A stretch of DNA of 53,999 nucleotides, taken from contig SLMM01000115.1 in the NCBI GenBank assembly GCA_007133565.1, positions 1 to 53,999 of the forward strand. Reading direction: 5' to 3'. Shown one piece after another: positions 8,697 to 16,623 of this stretch. The position numbers and the translations under genes are program-made. This DNA comes from Bacteroidales bacterium. Lineage in GTDB: Bacteria; Bacteroidota; Bacteroidia; Bacteroidales; PUMT01. Under the pieces are notes generated by a model, which was given only the letters and a program-made list of their open reading frames with translations, was not told where the DNA came from and did not search any database. Every line of letters begins with the position of its first letter. The stretch's first letter is position 1.

Positions 8697-8729
8697 ATTG
8701 GTAAAAAAAAAGGAAATAAATTATATTTG
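8697..8729 (+). promoter_or_regulatory. yebC promoter
   Basis: ATTG (8697-8700) and TATATTTG (8722-8729) are separated by 21 bases and match the Bacteroidota promoter pattern. The position places the transcription start just before the ATG at 8748 and rules out the longer open frame that begins within the -7 element. Confidence 0.6.
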
Positions 8730-8747
8730 TTAAAAATAGAACAACTT

Positions 8748-9494
8748 ATGTCAGGACACAGCAAATGGTCGACCATCAAAAGGAAAAAGGGGGCGCTTGA
8801 TGCCAAAAGGGGCAAGATTTTTTCCCGTATTGTAAAGGAAATAGATGTTTCAGTACGCGAAGGAGGGCCTGATCCCGAGGCCAACCCGAGGCTCAGGCTT
8901 GCCATTGCAAATGCCAAGGGTGTCAATATGCCCAAGGATAATATTGAGAGGGCGATCAACAAGGCAGATAAGGATCCTTCAAACTTGCAGGAAATGACTT
9001 TCGAAGGATACGCACCCAACGGGGTTGCCGTATTTATTGAATGCCTGACCGACAATCACCTGCGAACGGTAGGCAGCATAAGGGCGATCTTCAACAAAAG
9101 AGGCGGCAGCCTTGGAACCCACGGCTCGCTGGGGTTCCTCTTCGACCGTAAGGGGATGATAACAGTGCCTGAGGATAAGATAGATGATACCGAAATGTTT
9201 GAACTTGAGGTGATAGATGCCGGGGCGGAAGACATCGAAATAAATGAGGAGGTCTACTATATTACCACTTCGATGGAGGACTTCGGCAAGGTTCGCAAGA
9301 AAGTTGAGGAGATGGGTGTCGAGCCCGAAAATGCTGAACTGAGGCGCATTCCCAATGACCTCAAGCAGCTCGGTGTAAACGATGCGGTCAGGGTATTGAA
9401 GATCATTGAGGAGTTTGAGGATGACGACGACGTGCAGAACGTATGGCACAACCTTGATGTTACTGATGAGGTGGCAGAGGCCCTTGAGCAGTAA
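8748..9494 (+). CDS. yebC: YebC/PmpR family protein (TACO1 family)
   Basis: The 248-residue protein starts MSGHSKWSTIKRKKGALDAK, the family hallmark, and continues with EGGPDPEANPRLRLAIANAK, GTHGSLGFLF and a C-terminal domain rich in acidic residues. The family includes transcriptional regulators (PmpR) and proteins linked to translation through polyproline stretches (the mitochondrial TACO1 branch); which applies here cannot be read from sequence. The ATG at 8748 was chosen because the open frame seven codons longer begins inside the promoter -7 element and the conserved N-terminus starts at this Met. It is divergent from miaB. A small GNRA-type hairpin lies about 60 bases after the stop. 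Confidence 0.95.
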   Translation: MSGHSKWSTIKRKKGALDAKRGKIFSRIVKEIDVSVREGGPDPEANPRLRLAIANAKGVNMPKDNIERAINKADKDPSNLQEMTFEGYAPNGVAVFIECLTDNHLRTVGSIRAIFNKRGGSLGTHGSLGFLFDRKGMITVPEDKIDDTEMFELEVIDAGAEDIEINEEVYYITTSMEDFGKVRKKVEEMGVEPENAELRRIPNDLKQLGVNDAVRVLKIIEEFEDDDDVQNVWHNLDVTDEVAEALEQ

Positions 9495-9553
9495 TCCTGG
9501 CAGGGGGGACCGGCATACCGGCTTCCCTGGATTTAGCCCGCTGCTCCGTTCAC

Positions 9554-9569
9554 TTCCCCGAAAGGGGAA
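9554..9569. other. Small perfect hairpin between yebC and abgT
   Basis: TTCCCC-GAAA-GGGGAA forms a six-pair stem with a GNRA-type loop between two convergent genes. No T-run follows on either strand, so it is at most a weak terminator. Confidence 0.3.
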
Positions 9570-9663
9570 AAACTATTACCTGAGGCTGACCGGCAAAATC
9601 TGTTTTTAATGAGTGCATAACGGCTCAGGTTTCCGGCCGGGTTTCTGTCAGGCGACCCCGGTT

Positions 9664-11208
9664 TTACTGGATAAAGATCGGCCCGTCAGGACCGAGCGGA
9701 ATTCCCAGGTAAACCCAGAGTACCATAAGCAGCGTCCAGAATATTGTAAGGAATATGGTGTATGGCAGCATGGTAGAGATTATGGTGCCTATGCCGTATC
9801 GCTCGTCATATTTCTGGGCGAAGGTAACGATGAGGGCAAAGTAGCTCATCATGGGTGTTATCAGGTTGGTGAGCGAATCTCCTATCCTGAAGGCCGCCTG
9901 CGTAATGCCCGGATGGTAAGGGTTGTCGAGCAGCATCAGCATTGGTATGAATACCGGTGCGATTATGGCCCATTTGGCTGATGCACTTCCCATGAAAAGG
10001 TTAATGAATGCCGAGAGAAACACGAAGGCGACGATCAGCATCGGGCCTGTAAAACCTATATCCCTCAGTCCGCTAGCCCCCTTTATCGCGATGATCAGCC
10101 CCAGGTTGCTGTGGTTGAAGAAATAGACAAACTGGGCAGCGAAGAAAACCAGTACTATATAGCCTCCCATACCCGACATTGACTTAATGATGTGCTTCAT
10201 CAGGTCCTTGTCGTTTTTGATCGTACCTGTAATACGGCCGTAAACCAGGGCGGGGATGAAAAAGAAGAGCAGGATGCCGATTATGATGCCGTCAAATAAG
10301 GGAGAGTGAAGTACGGAGCCGGTTTCAGGATCCCTGAGCAGTCCGTTCTCAGGTACTACTGTAAGGGCCATCAGTACCACGAAGATCAGCGTTGATATGC
10401 CGGCCCACCTGAGGCCCTTCCGTTCTTCGCGGGTGAGCTGCTGGATGGCGAATTTCTCGGTGGTTCCCTCGTATTTGCCGAGCCTTGGTTCAACAACCCT
10501 GTCGGTTACCCATGTCCCCACGAACAGCACCACGAAGCTTGAGGCGATCATGAAATAGTAGTTGACAGCGGGGTTGACCACCATGTCGGGAATGATAAGC
10601 TGCGCCGCCGAGGTAGATATGCCGGCAAGAATGGGGTCAACCGAGCCTATGAAGAAGTTGGCTCCAAATCCGCCGCTCACACCACAGAAGGCTGCGGCCA
10701 GCCCGGCCATGGGATGCCTGCCCAGCGCATGGAAAAGCATGGCGCCAAGCGGGATTAGGATCACGTAGCCTGCCTCCACTGCCAGTCCGCTTATTATCCC
10801 CGCAAGCACAATAGCCATCGTGATAAGCCTTGGAGGGGCGCTGAGCACGAGCGACCTGATCATTACCGCGAAGAGCCCGCTTCCTTCAGCAAGCCCGATA
10901 CCCACCATTACGACAAGCACGTAACCCAGGGGCGGAAACCTCAGGAAATTGGGCAGGATATTGGTGTATATCCACCTTATTCCGTCGCCGCTCAGCAGGT
11001 TGTTGACGGTAACAACAGTCCCGTCAACAGGATGTACGGCAGATGTACCCAGCCAGTATGTGAGGGTTGACAGCAGGATGACTGTCAGCGCCAGAAGGGC
11101 GAAAATGGTTGCCGGGTGGGGGAGTTTGTTTCCTATTATTTCAATATAGTCGAGCGACCTGGTAAAGGCCCTTGAAATGACTGCCCGGGTTCTTTTAAGA
11201 AAGCTCAT
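9664..11208 (-). CDS. abgT: AbgT family transporter
   Basis: This 514-residue inner-membrane protein has many hydrophobic segments, the AbgT-family stretch NKLPHPATIFALLALTVILL near residue 27-46, a conserved middle region (CGVSGGFGANFFIGSVDPIL), paired re-entrant-like regions, and DSLTNLITPMMSYFALIV towards the C-terminus. Characterised members import p-aminobenzoyl-glutamate or export p-aminobenzoate and sulfonamides, driven by ion gradients. Substrate and direction cannot be told here, and no abgA/abgB hydrolase genes lie nearby. It is monocistronic, convergent with yebC and divergent from a LEA-type lipoprotein gene. The ATG at 11208 (MSFLKRTRAV) gives a basic cytoplasmic N-terminus and normal length. 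Confidence 0.9.
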   Translation of the reverse strand: MSFLKRTRAVISRAFTRSLDYIEIIGNKLPHPATIFALLALTVILLSTLTYWLGTSAVHPVDGTVVTVNNLLSGDGIRWIYTNILPNFLRFPPLGYVLVVMVGIGLAEGSGLFAVMIRSLVLSAPPRLITMAIVLAGIISGLAVEAGYVILIPLGAMLFHALGRHPMAGLAAAFCGVSGGFGANFFIGSVDPILAGISTSAAQLIIPDMVVNPAVNYYFMIASSFVVLFVGTWVTDRVVEPRLGKYEGTTEKFAIQQLTREERKGLRWAGISTLIFVVLMALTVVPENGLLRDPETGSVLHSPLFDGIIIGILLFFFIPALVYGRITGTIKNDKDLMKHIIKSMSGMGGYIVLVFFAAQFVYFFNHSNLGLIIAIKGASGLRDIGFTGPMLIVAFVFLSAFINLFMGSASAKWAIIAPVFIPMLMLLDNPYHPGITQAAFRIGDSLTNLITPMMSYFALIVTFAQKYDERYGIGTIISTMLPYTIFLTIFWTLLMVLWVYLGIPLGPDGPIFIQ

Positions 11209-11392
11209 CTGTTATGGTTTACGGTTTATCGTTTTCGTGTTTACGGGTTATGAAAATACCTCGTGACTGTTTTCGTCGCAAATTAACAATATCGGCGATA
11301 TTATTTCAAAAAAATTTGAGATACGGATAAAGCTTTTTTAAAACAAAAAAAAATGCTTATTTTGAAAACCTAAATTGCTAATCTCAGGATAC

Positions 11393-11854
11393 ATGAGGGT
11401 GAACTCCTTTTTACTGGTCATTTTTTCAGCAATGGTGCTTGTTTCATGCACCGGCCTGGAGGGCATAGAGGTAGGTGAAATCGAAGACATAAACTTCAAC
11501 AGGGTTGCCGACCGGTCAGTTGAGTTCGAGGTGCTGATGCCTATCGAGAATCCTTCCGGATTGCGGTTCAGGATTGTCGATGTTGACCTCGATGTGTATA
11601 TTAACGATGAGCACCTGGGAAAAATAAGAAATGTAGACAATGTGCTTATACCCTCCAGGTCTTCTGAGCTATATACTTTTCCTTTGAAGGTTGAATTTGC
11701 CAATATCCTGCGGGGAGCTGTATCTATGTTCAATTTTTTTCTCGACAGGAAGGCCCACATTGAAGTAAAAGGAGAGATAAGGGTCAGGTCGTTTCCTTTC
11801 GCCAGGAGCATACCGGTAGAAGAGAAAACTATCCTGCATATGGACCGCCCGTAA
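11393..11854 (+). CDS. LEA type 2 family lipoprotein
   Basis: The 153-residue protein begins MRVNSFLLVIFSAMVLVSCT, a lipoprotein signal with the lipobox LVSC and lipidation Cys20. The mature part (INFNRVADRSVEFEVLMPIEN, VDLDVYINDEHLGKI, IPSRSSELYTFPLKVEF) has the alternating strand pattern of the LEA14/water-stress (LEA_2) domain. Such proteins are common in Bacteroidota and mostly lack a known role. The ATG at 11393 was chosen over a TTG six codons upstream because it opens the signal peptide. It is divergent from abgT, with the SPOR gene 170 bases downstream on the same strand. Confidence 0.8.
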   Translation: MRVNSFLLVIFSAMVLVSCTGLEGIEVGEIEDINFNRVADRSVEFEVLMPIENPSGLRFRIVDVDLDVYINDEHLGKIRNVDNVLIPSRSSELYTFPLKVEFANILRGAVSMFNFFLDRKAHIEVKGEIRVRSFPFARSIPVEEKTILHMDRP

Positions 11855-12024
11855 CTTTAGCAACAATATCCCGGTAGCGGGATACATTACCTGTGAAGGG
11901 TGCCGTTTGGAATTTAAGCTGGTAAATGTTTATTTTGCACTTTCTGGCCATAGTTAGATAAAAAACCGGATATTGACCATTTAGCCGGTTAAACCATATT
12001 TACAACAGCAGGTTAAATAAATAT

Positions 12025-12462
12025 ATGAAACTATTACCGATTTTAATTTTACTATTGATGTCATGTCTGCACCTTTATGGCCAGCCGGTTACCGATGTAG
12101 AAATTGACCGGGGCGAAAAGAGGGGCAGGTTGGTCTTGAACCAGGATGAGCGAATTGATGAGCTGGTGAAGCGGCATATCGAGATTAACAGAAGAGAGGA
12201 GGGTATGCCTGGTTACCGGATCAGGATTTTTTCGCAATCCGGGCAGGCTGCAAGGCAAAATGCTACCATGGCAAGGGCAGAGTTTTTCAACAAATATCCT
12301 GATGCAGAAACTTACCTGGATTACGATCCGCCCAATTTCAGGGTATATGTCGGCGACTTCAGGACAAGGAGTGAAGCTCTCAGGATGCAGAGGAAGATAA
12401 GAAATGATTACCCTTACTCTTTTATCGTGAGTAGCCGCATCAATCTACCCCCTCTGGATTAA
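12025..12462 (+). CDS. SPOR domain protein, exported
   Basis: The 145-residue protein has a signal peptide (MKLLPILILLLMSCLHLYGQ). The MSC at 12-14 could be a lipobox, but a cut after LYGQ is as likely. The C-terminal part (about 63-135: GYRIRIFSQSGQAARQNATM, then FRVYVGDFRTRSEALRMQRK) fits a SPOR domain, the fold that binds denuded glycan strands of peptidoglycan at division septa. It probably acts in the periplasm, tied to cell-wall turnover; the dcw cluster lies 4 kb away but is not contiguous. The middle region is charged and probably flexible. The domain call is reasonably firm, the cellular task is inferred. Confidence 0.8.
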   Translation: MKLLPILILLLMSCLHLYGQPVTDVEIDRGEKRGRLVLNQDERIDELVKRHIEINRREEGMPGYRIRIFSQSGQAARQNATMARAEFFNKYPDAETYLDYDPPNFRVYVGDFRTRSEALRMQRKIRNDYPYSFIVSSRINLPPLD

Positions 12463-12565
12463 CAGAAGCTTTGCTGTTGTTTGTATTCACTGTTTCAGGA
12501 GGCCGTACCGGCGATTTTACAGGGTTTGGTATCGGCGGATGTGTGTCAATTTGAAATTATCCTGT

Positions 12566-12573
12566 AAATTTGT
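12566..12573 (+). promoter_or_regulatory. Putative promoter -7 element of the PurF-like gene
   Basis: TAAATTTG matches TAnnTTTG exactly and lies 22 bases before the start codon of the amidophosphoribosyltransferase-like gene. A correctly spaced -33 element was not found. Confidence 0.4.
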
Positions 12574-12595
12574 AGCTTCAAAATAAATATGCCAG

Positions 12596-14497
12596 ATGTC
12601 CGATATTATCAAGCACGAATGCGGCATTGCCCTGATAAGGCTTTTAAAACCATTTGAATATTACCGGGAAAAATACGGAACATGGAGATACGGCCTCGAC
12701 AAGCTTTACCTCTTGATGGAAAAACAACACAACCGCGGACAGGATGGCGCAGGTGTTGTAAGCATTAAATTTGATCTTTGCCCGGGCAAACCATACCTTT
12801 TCAGGCACCGGTCAAATTCCCAGTCACCAATAAACGATGTGTTTGGTTCGATAACTGAACATCTAAACAAGGTAGGAGACAAAAATCCGGATCTGCTTGA
12901 TGATCCTGCATATGCAAGGGAAAATATCCCCTTTGCCGGCGAGATATACCTCGGACACCTCCGGTACGGAACTTTCGGCAACACAAGTATTAATCATGTT
13001 CACCCGGTTATGCGTGAAAACAACTGGAAGTCGCGTAACCTGGTTCTTGCAGGCAACTTTAACCTTACCAATACCGATGAACTATTCAGGAAACTGATAG
13101 ATTTGGGTCAGCATCCGAAAGCATATTCAGATACAGTAACTATCCTCGAAAAGGTCGGGCATTTTCTTGATGAGGAAAACCAGAATCTTTTCAGGAAATA
13201 CAAGAACGAAGGTTATACCAACCGCGAAATAAGCGGACTAATTGAAAAAAATCTTGATGTGCACAAGGTGCTGGAGGTTTCTAGCAAGGATTGGGATGGC
13301 GGTTATACTGTTGCTGGAATTATTGGTCACGGAGACACTTTTGTTGCACGGGATCCCTGGGGAATACGCCCCGCATTCTATTATTATGACGACGAGGTTG
13401 TAATTGCCGCATCTGAAAGACCGGTCATCCAGACAGTAATGAACGTACCTGTAAATTCGGTTAAGGAGCTTGAGCCGGGTAATGCTTTACTTGTGAAAAA
13501 AGATGGCAGGATAATCAACAGGATGATAAGGATGCCATATGAGCGTACCTCCTGCTCATTTGAGCGTATCTATTTCTCCAGGGGAAGTGATGCCGATATT
13601 TACAGGGAAAGAAAAATGCTGGGAGAATTGCTTACCCCGCAGATACTTAAGGCAGTTGATTATGACCTGCAGCATACGGTCTTTTCCTATATACCCAATA
13701 CTGCCGAATCAGCCTTTTACGGAATGATAAAGGGAATTGAAGACTACATGCTGGAAGAGAAGACAAGGCAAATTATTGATGCAGGAGATAAGCTTTCGGA
13801 AAAGGAGATCGCCGGGCTGATTGCTGCCAGGCCAAGAGTTGAAAAGATAGCAATAAAAGATGTCAAGCTCCGGACTTTTATTTCTCAGGAGAAGGCCAGG
13901 GATGATCTTGCCGGGCACGTTTATGATATTACATACGGAACCATAAACGAAGGTATCGACAACCTTGTTATTATTGATGACTCAATTGTACGCGGAACTA
14001 CACTCAGAAAGAGCATTTTAAGGATACTTGACAGACTGGGGCCCAAAAAAATTGTAATAGTCTCATCGTCTCCGCAAATACGCTATCCTGACTGCTATGG
14101 AATCGATATGACCAAACTGACCGATTTTGTTGCCTTTGATGCTGCCATCGCGTTATTAAAGGAAACCGGCAGGCATAAGGTCATAAATGAGGTTTACCGC
14201 TTATCAAAAGAACAGGAGGGTCAACCCATGGAAAAGATTGTCAATTACGTTAAAGAGATATATAAGCCATTCTCGCCAGTCGATATATCAGATAAAATCG
14301 TGTCACTGCTAAAACCGCCTGATATTAAGGCTGAAGTGGAAATTGTTTACCAGACGATTGAAAATCTTCATAAAGCCTGCCCAAATGACAGAGGTGACTG
14401 GTATTTTACAGGGAATTATCCTACACCCGGGGGGAATAAGGTGGTCAATACCTCATTCATAAATTATATAGAATCACGTAACCGCAGATCCTACTGA
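12596..14497 (+). CDS. purF: Long amidophosphoribosyltransferase (PurF-family)
   Basis: The 633-residue protein combines a class II glutamine amidotransferase (Ntn) domain with a phosphoribosyltransferase domain. The putative nucleophile is Cys9 in IKHECGIALI, so about eight residues would be removed if it matures like other PurF enzymes. QHNRGQDGAG and YLGHLRYGTFGN belong to the glutaminase domain, and VIIDDSIVRGTTLRKS (about 458-473) is the PRPP-binding loop. PurF makes 5-phosphoribosylamine from PRPP and glutamine, the first committed step of purine synthesis. It is about 130 residues longer than E. coli PurF, with extra sequence within the glutaminase domain and at the C-terminus. Bacteroidota often have such a long form beside a canonical one, so it may be a paralog with an altered role. 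It is convergent with glsB (34-base gap). Confidence 0.82.
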   Translation: MSDIIKHECGIALIRLLKPFEYYREKYGTWRYGLDKLYLLMEKQHNRGQDGAGVVSIKFDLCPGKPYLFRHRSNSQSPINDVFGSITEHLNKVGDKNPDLLDDPAYARENIPFAGEIYLGHLRYGTFGNTSINHVHPVMRENNWKSRNLVLAGNFNLTNTDELFRKLIDLGQHPKAYSDTVTILEKVGHFLDEENQNLFRKYKNEGYTNREISGLIEKNLDVHKVLEVSSKDWDGGYTVAGIIGHGDTFVARDPWGIRPAFYYYDDEVVIAASERPVIQTVMNVPVNSVKELEPGNALLVKKDGRIINRMIRMPYERTSCSFERIYFSRGSDADIYRERKMLGELLTPQILKAVDYDLQHTVFSYIPNTAESAFYGMIKGIEDYMLEEKTRQIIDAGDKLSEKEIAGLIAARPRVEKIAIKDVKLRTFISQEKARDDLAGHVYDITYGTINEGIDNLVIIDDSIVRGTTLRKSILRILDRLGPKKIVIVSSSPQIRYPDCYGIDMTKLTDFVAFDAAIALLKETGRHKVINEVYRLSKEQEGQPMEKIVNYVKEIYKPFSPVDISDKIVSLLKPPDIKAEVEIVYQTIENLHKACPNDRGDWYFTGNYPTPGGNKVVNTSFINYIESRNRRSY

Positions 14498-14531
14498 GAC
14501 ATTATTGGCCAGGATAATTCACGGGGAAATG

Positions 14532-15479
14532 TCAGTGCCTTTTCCTGATGAAGTATTTTACCCTCTGGTATGTGGAAACATGCCTGTTAACCTTCTTTTC
14601 ATACAGGTCACTCATGGTGATCATAATACCTGTCTCTTCAACGTTTCCGAATGATTCATTTATTACAGTCCCGAACACCTTCATTGAAGGTGAGAGATTC
14701 ATGTATGCATTGATCAGCGGCGGGATCACCTCGGAGTGGTTCCTGACGTACTGTGACAGTGCCTTGTAATCTTCTTTGTAATCGTTCCATTTGAATGTCT
14801 CTTCAAGCCTGGGTATGTCCATATTAAGCTCCAGGGGGGCTTTAGGCCTGACGAGGTCGTCAGTGTCGGGGAAATATTTTTGGAGGAAAAAAAGAATCAG
14901 GTTCCTGGCTTCCTGGTTAAAGCGCCGGTACATGGTTACCTTGCCAAAGAAATATTTCATCTTCGGATTGTCAACCATTATCGCGCCAAGACCATCCCAC
15001 AGGTTGTCAAGAGCAAACAGTCCTTTTCTTGCCCTGGCTGTGGACTGGTATGCTGGTTGTACAAAAGAGCGTCCAAGTTCAATAAGAAAGGGCAGATAAT
15101 TGGTTACGAACTCGTCAGAAAACCTGAATAGCCTTGATGTGGCAAACCTTTCAACGTTAACGGGTTTATCTGCCGGGGGGATGTAAAACCGGTAACCACC
15201 AAGTATTTCCCGGTGTTTTGGATCCCAGACTATTAGTTGTTTATAGGGTTCATCTGATGTGTCGTATCCATCAAGATCAACTTTCTTTCCCGTACCTCCT
15301 CCGGCCCGCCTGAAACTTAGCTCCCTTAACCTTCCGATTTCAGAAATGATGTTCGGCGAATCGAAATGGTCGACAATATAAAGCTCATTGCCGGCATTGT
15401 TTGTCTTTCTGACAAACTTCGATGGACTAAGTTCTTCCTCGATTTTATCCGGGCTAACCGGAGCGATTATCGGTTCCAT
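14532..15479 (-). CDS. glsB: GNAT-fold N-acyltransferase, GlsB-like (glycine lipid synthesis)
   Basis: The 315-residue protein looks like the OlsB/GlsB-type acyltransferases of the GNAT/hemolysin-like group, which join a 3-hydroxyacyl-ACP to the amino group of an amino acid (glycine in Bacteroides GlsB) to start aminolipid synthesis. Supporting segments are FVRKTNNAGNELYIVD near the N-terminus, REILGGYRFYIPP, LIELGRSFVQPAYQSTARAR and GLFALDNLWDGLGAIMVDNP. The gene follows a PlsC-type acyltransferase gene on the same strand, the same pairing as glsB/glsA in Bacteroides. The ATG at 15479 (MEPIIAPVSPDKI) was chosen; a GTG at 15524 would add 15 residues and cannot be excluded, since TATTTTAG at 15548-15555 could serve as a -7 element for either. 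The substrate amino acid is inferred, not seen. Confidence 0.68.
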   Translation of the reverse strand: MEPIIAPVSPDKIEEELSPSKFVRKTNNAGNELYIVDHFDSPNIISEIGRLRELSFRRAGGGTGKKVDLDGYDTSDEPYKQLIVWDPKHREILGGYRFYIPPADKPVNVERFATSRLFRFSDEFVTNYLPFLIELGRSFVQPAYQSTARARKGLFALDNLWDGLGAIMVDNPKMKYFFGKVTMYRRFNQEARNLILFFLQKYFPDTDDLVRPKAPLELNMDIPRLEETFKWNDYKEDYKALSQYVRNHSEVIPPLINAYMNLSPSMKVFGTVINESFGNVEETGIMITMSDLYEKKVNRHVSTYQRVKYFIRKRH

Positions 15480-15642
15480 ATAAGAAGCAATGGTTAGTGT
15501 TTCCGGTTTATTTTTTGTTATCACAAAAAACTGCCTGCACCGGACTGCTAAAATAACACTTTTTTCGAACGGATGTTAAAAAAGGTCCGGAAAACTTTGT
15601 GCATGTTATTTTGTTTGCCCAGGGCTGATGAAGTTTTTATCC

Positions 15643-16479
15643 TCACGTTGGTCCAAGCCGGTATACCTCTGACCTTACCTCTTCCGCCCACCTGGCAAGC
15701 GGTTTGGATTTGTCGAAACGGCTCCATGGAATCGGTTTGCCAATCGTTACAGTTATTTTCTGCCCGCTTTGCCTGAACATTTCATCAGGCAGGTAAAACA
15801 TCTCTATATTGGCTTTGATACCCAGATTTTTACGCAGATTCGCAAGTCGGTAGAAGAACCTGGAGTTTTTCCCTTCAAAATGCACAGGGACAATATCCCG
15901 GTTGAAATCGATCGCCTTTTTAATAAAGTTTTTCTTCCATTCAAGATCGGTTATAACCTTTCCCTTTTTTCTCGAACAGATACCCGCAGGGAAATACAGT
16001 ACCTGGTAGTCTGAACTGTACAGCTCTTCTATTTTCTTAACGTATTCGGCTGACTGGCGTCCATGTTTGTTTACAGGCACGAAAACAGGTTCAAGGTTCC
16101 TCAGGTTGAGAAGCAGGTCGTTTACAATGAATTTTACCTTTTTATGATATTTACCGATGATATCCAGAAACACCATCCCGTCGAGTCCCCCAAGGGGGTG
16201 GTTTGAAACAAAAATGTACCTGCCCCTGAGGGGTATATTTTCTTCTCCCCTTACAGTGTAGTCGATACCCATATGCTCAAGGATCACCTTTATGAAGTCC
16301 AGGCCGTATTTATCACTAAACCTTGCCAGGGCTTCGTTTATTTCATCCTGGTGTATGGTTCGCTTAATATAACTCAGTATGAAGCCCGGCAGCAGTTTAT
16401 ACAAACGCGGGTTTTTGTTCCGAAAAATCGCGTCTACATCTATTTTTACGGGATCCTGCCCGTTATTCTGTTTGGTCAT
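15643..16479 (-). CDS. glsA: PlsC-type O-acyltransferase, GlsA-like
   Basis: The 278-residue protein has the lysophospholipid acyltransferase signature in VSNHPLGGLDGMVFLD (91-106). His94 and Asp100 are separated by five residues (HX5D) rather than the canonical HX4D, as in the hemolysin-like/OlsA-type branch. Further family blocks are NLEPVFVPVNKHGRQS and YFPAGICSRKKGKVITDLEW. In Bacteroides GlsA adds a second acyl chain to N-acyl-glycine to give glycine lipid; an O-acyltransferase of phosphatidic acid synthesis is the alternative. It is the first gene of the pair, 163 bases ahead of the glsB ATG, and is divergent from mraZ with about 145 bases between the two start codons. Confidence 0.7.
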   Translation of the reverse strand: MTKQNNGQDPVKIDVDAIFRNKNPRLYKLLPGFILSYIKRTIHQDEINEALARFSDKYGLDFIKVILEHMGIDYTVRGEENIPLRGRYIFVSNHPLGGLDGMVFLDIIGKYHKKVKFIVNDLLLNLRNLEPVFVPVNKHGRQSAEYVKKIEELYSSDYQVLYFPAGICSRKKGKVITDLEWKKNFIKKAIDFNRDIVPVHFEGKNSRFFYRLANLRKNLGIKANIEMFYLPDEMFRQSGQKITVTIGKPIPWSRFDKSKPLARWAEEVRSEVYRLGPT

Positions 16480-16505
16480 TGGTAAAGGAAAATGCTTTGT
16501 AACTG

Positions 16506-16513
16506 TAAAAATA
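16506..16513 (-). promoter_or_regulatory. Putative glsA promoter -7 element
   Basis: Minus-strand TATTTTTA matches TAnnTTTG except for the last base and lies 27 bases before the glsA start. No properly spaced -33 element is seen. Confidence 0.3.
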
Positions 16514-16521
16514 GTAAAGAA

Positions 16522-16540
16522 TTGATAAAAAAGTTATCAA
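16522..16540. promoter_or_regulatory. Perfect 7-bp inverted repeat between glsA and mraZ
   Basis: TTGATAA (16522-16528) and TTATCAA (16534-16540) are perfect inverse copies with a five-base spacer. The element sits between the glsA -7 and the MraZ boxes, where a repressor or activator site could act on either gene. No binding protein can be named from sequence. Confidence 0.35.
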
Positions 16541-16541
16541 C

Positions 16542-16581
16542 AAAGTGGCGAAAAATGGGGTAAAGTGGTTTAAAGTGGATA
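16542..16581 (+). promoter_or_regulatory. MraZ-box array upstream of mraZ
   Basis: Four direct repeats lie at exact 10-base intervals: AAAGTGGCGA (16542), AAAATGGGGT (16552), AAAGTGGTTT (16562) and AAAGTGGATA (16572). Three copies of AAAGTGG are identical and the second differs at one base. MraZ autoregulatory sites described in E. coli (TGGGN repeats, five-base spacers) and Mollicutes (AAAGTG[G/T] repeats) have the same core and the same 10-base helical phasing. The array lies about 45 bases ahead of the mraZ start, where bound MraZ would control the whole dcw transcript. Confidence 0.75.
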
Positions 16582-16623
16582 TTTTTTTTTATTTTTACCT
16601 ATTAAGATTTAATTGTAAGCAGT

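Noticed and set aside
16534-16542. DnaA-box-like TTATCAACA near mraZ
   Set aside because: It has one mismatch to TTATNCACA, is a single copy, and coincides with the palindrome and first MraZ repeat; there is no other origin feature.
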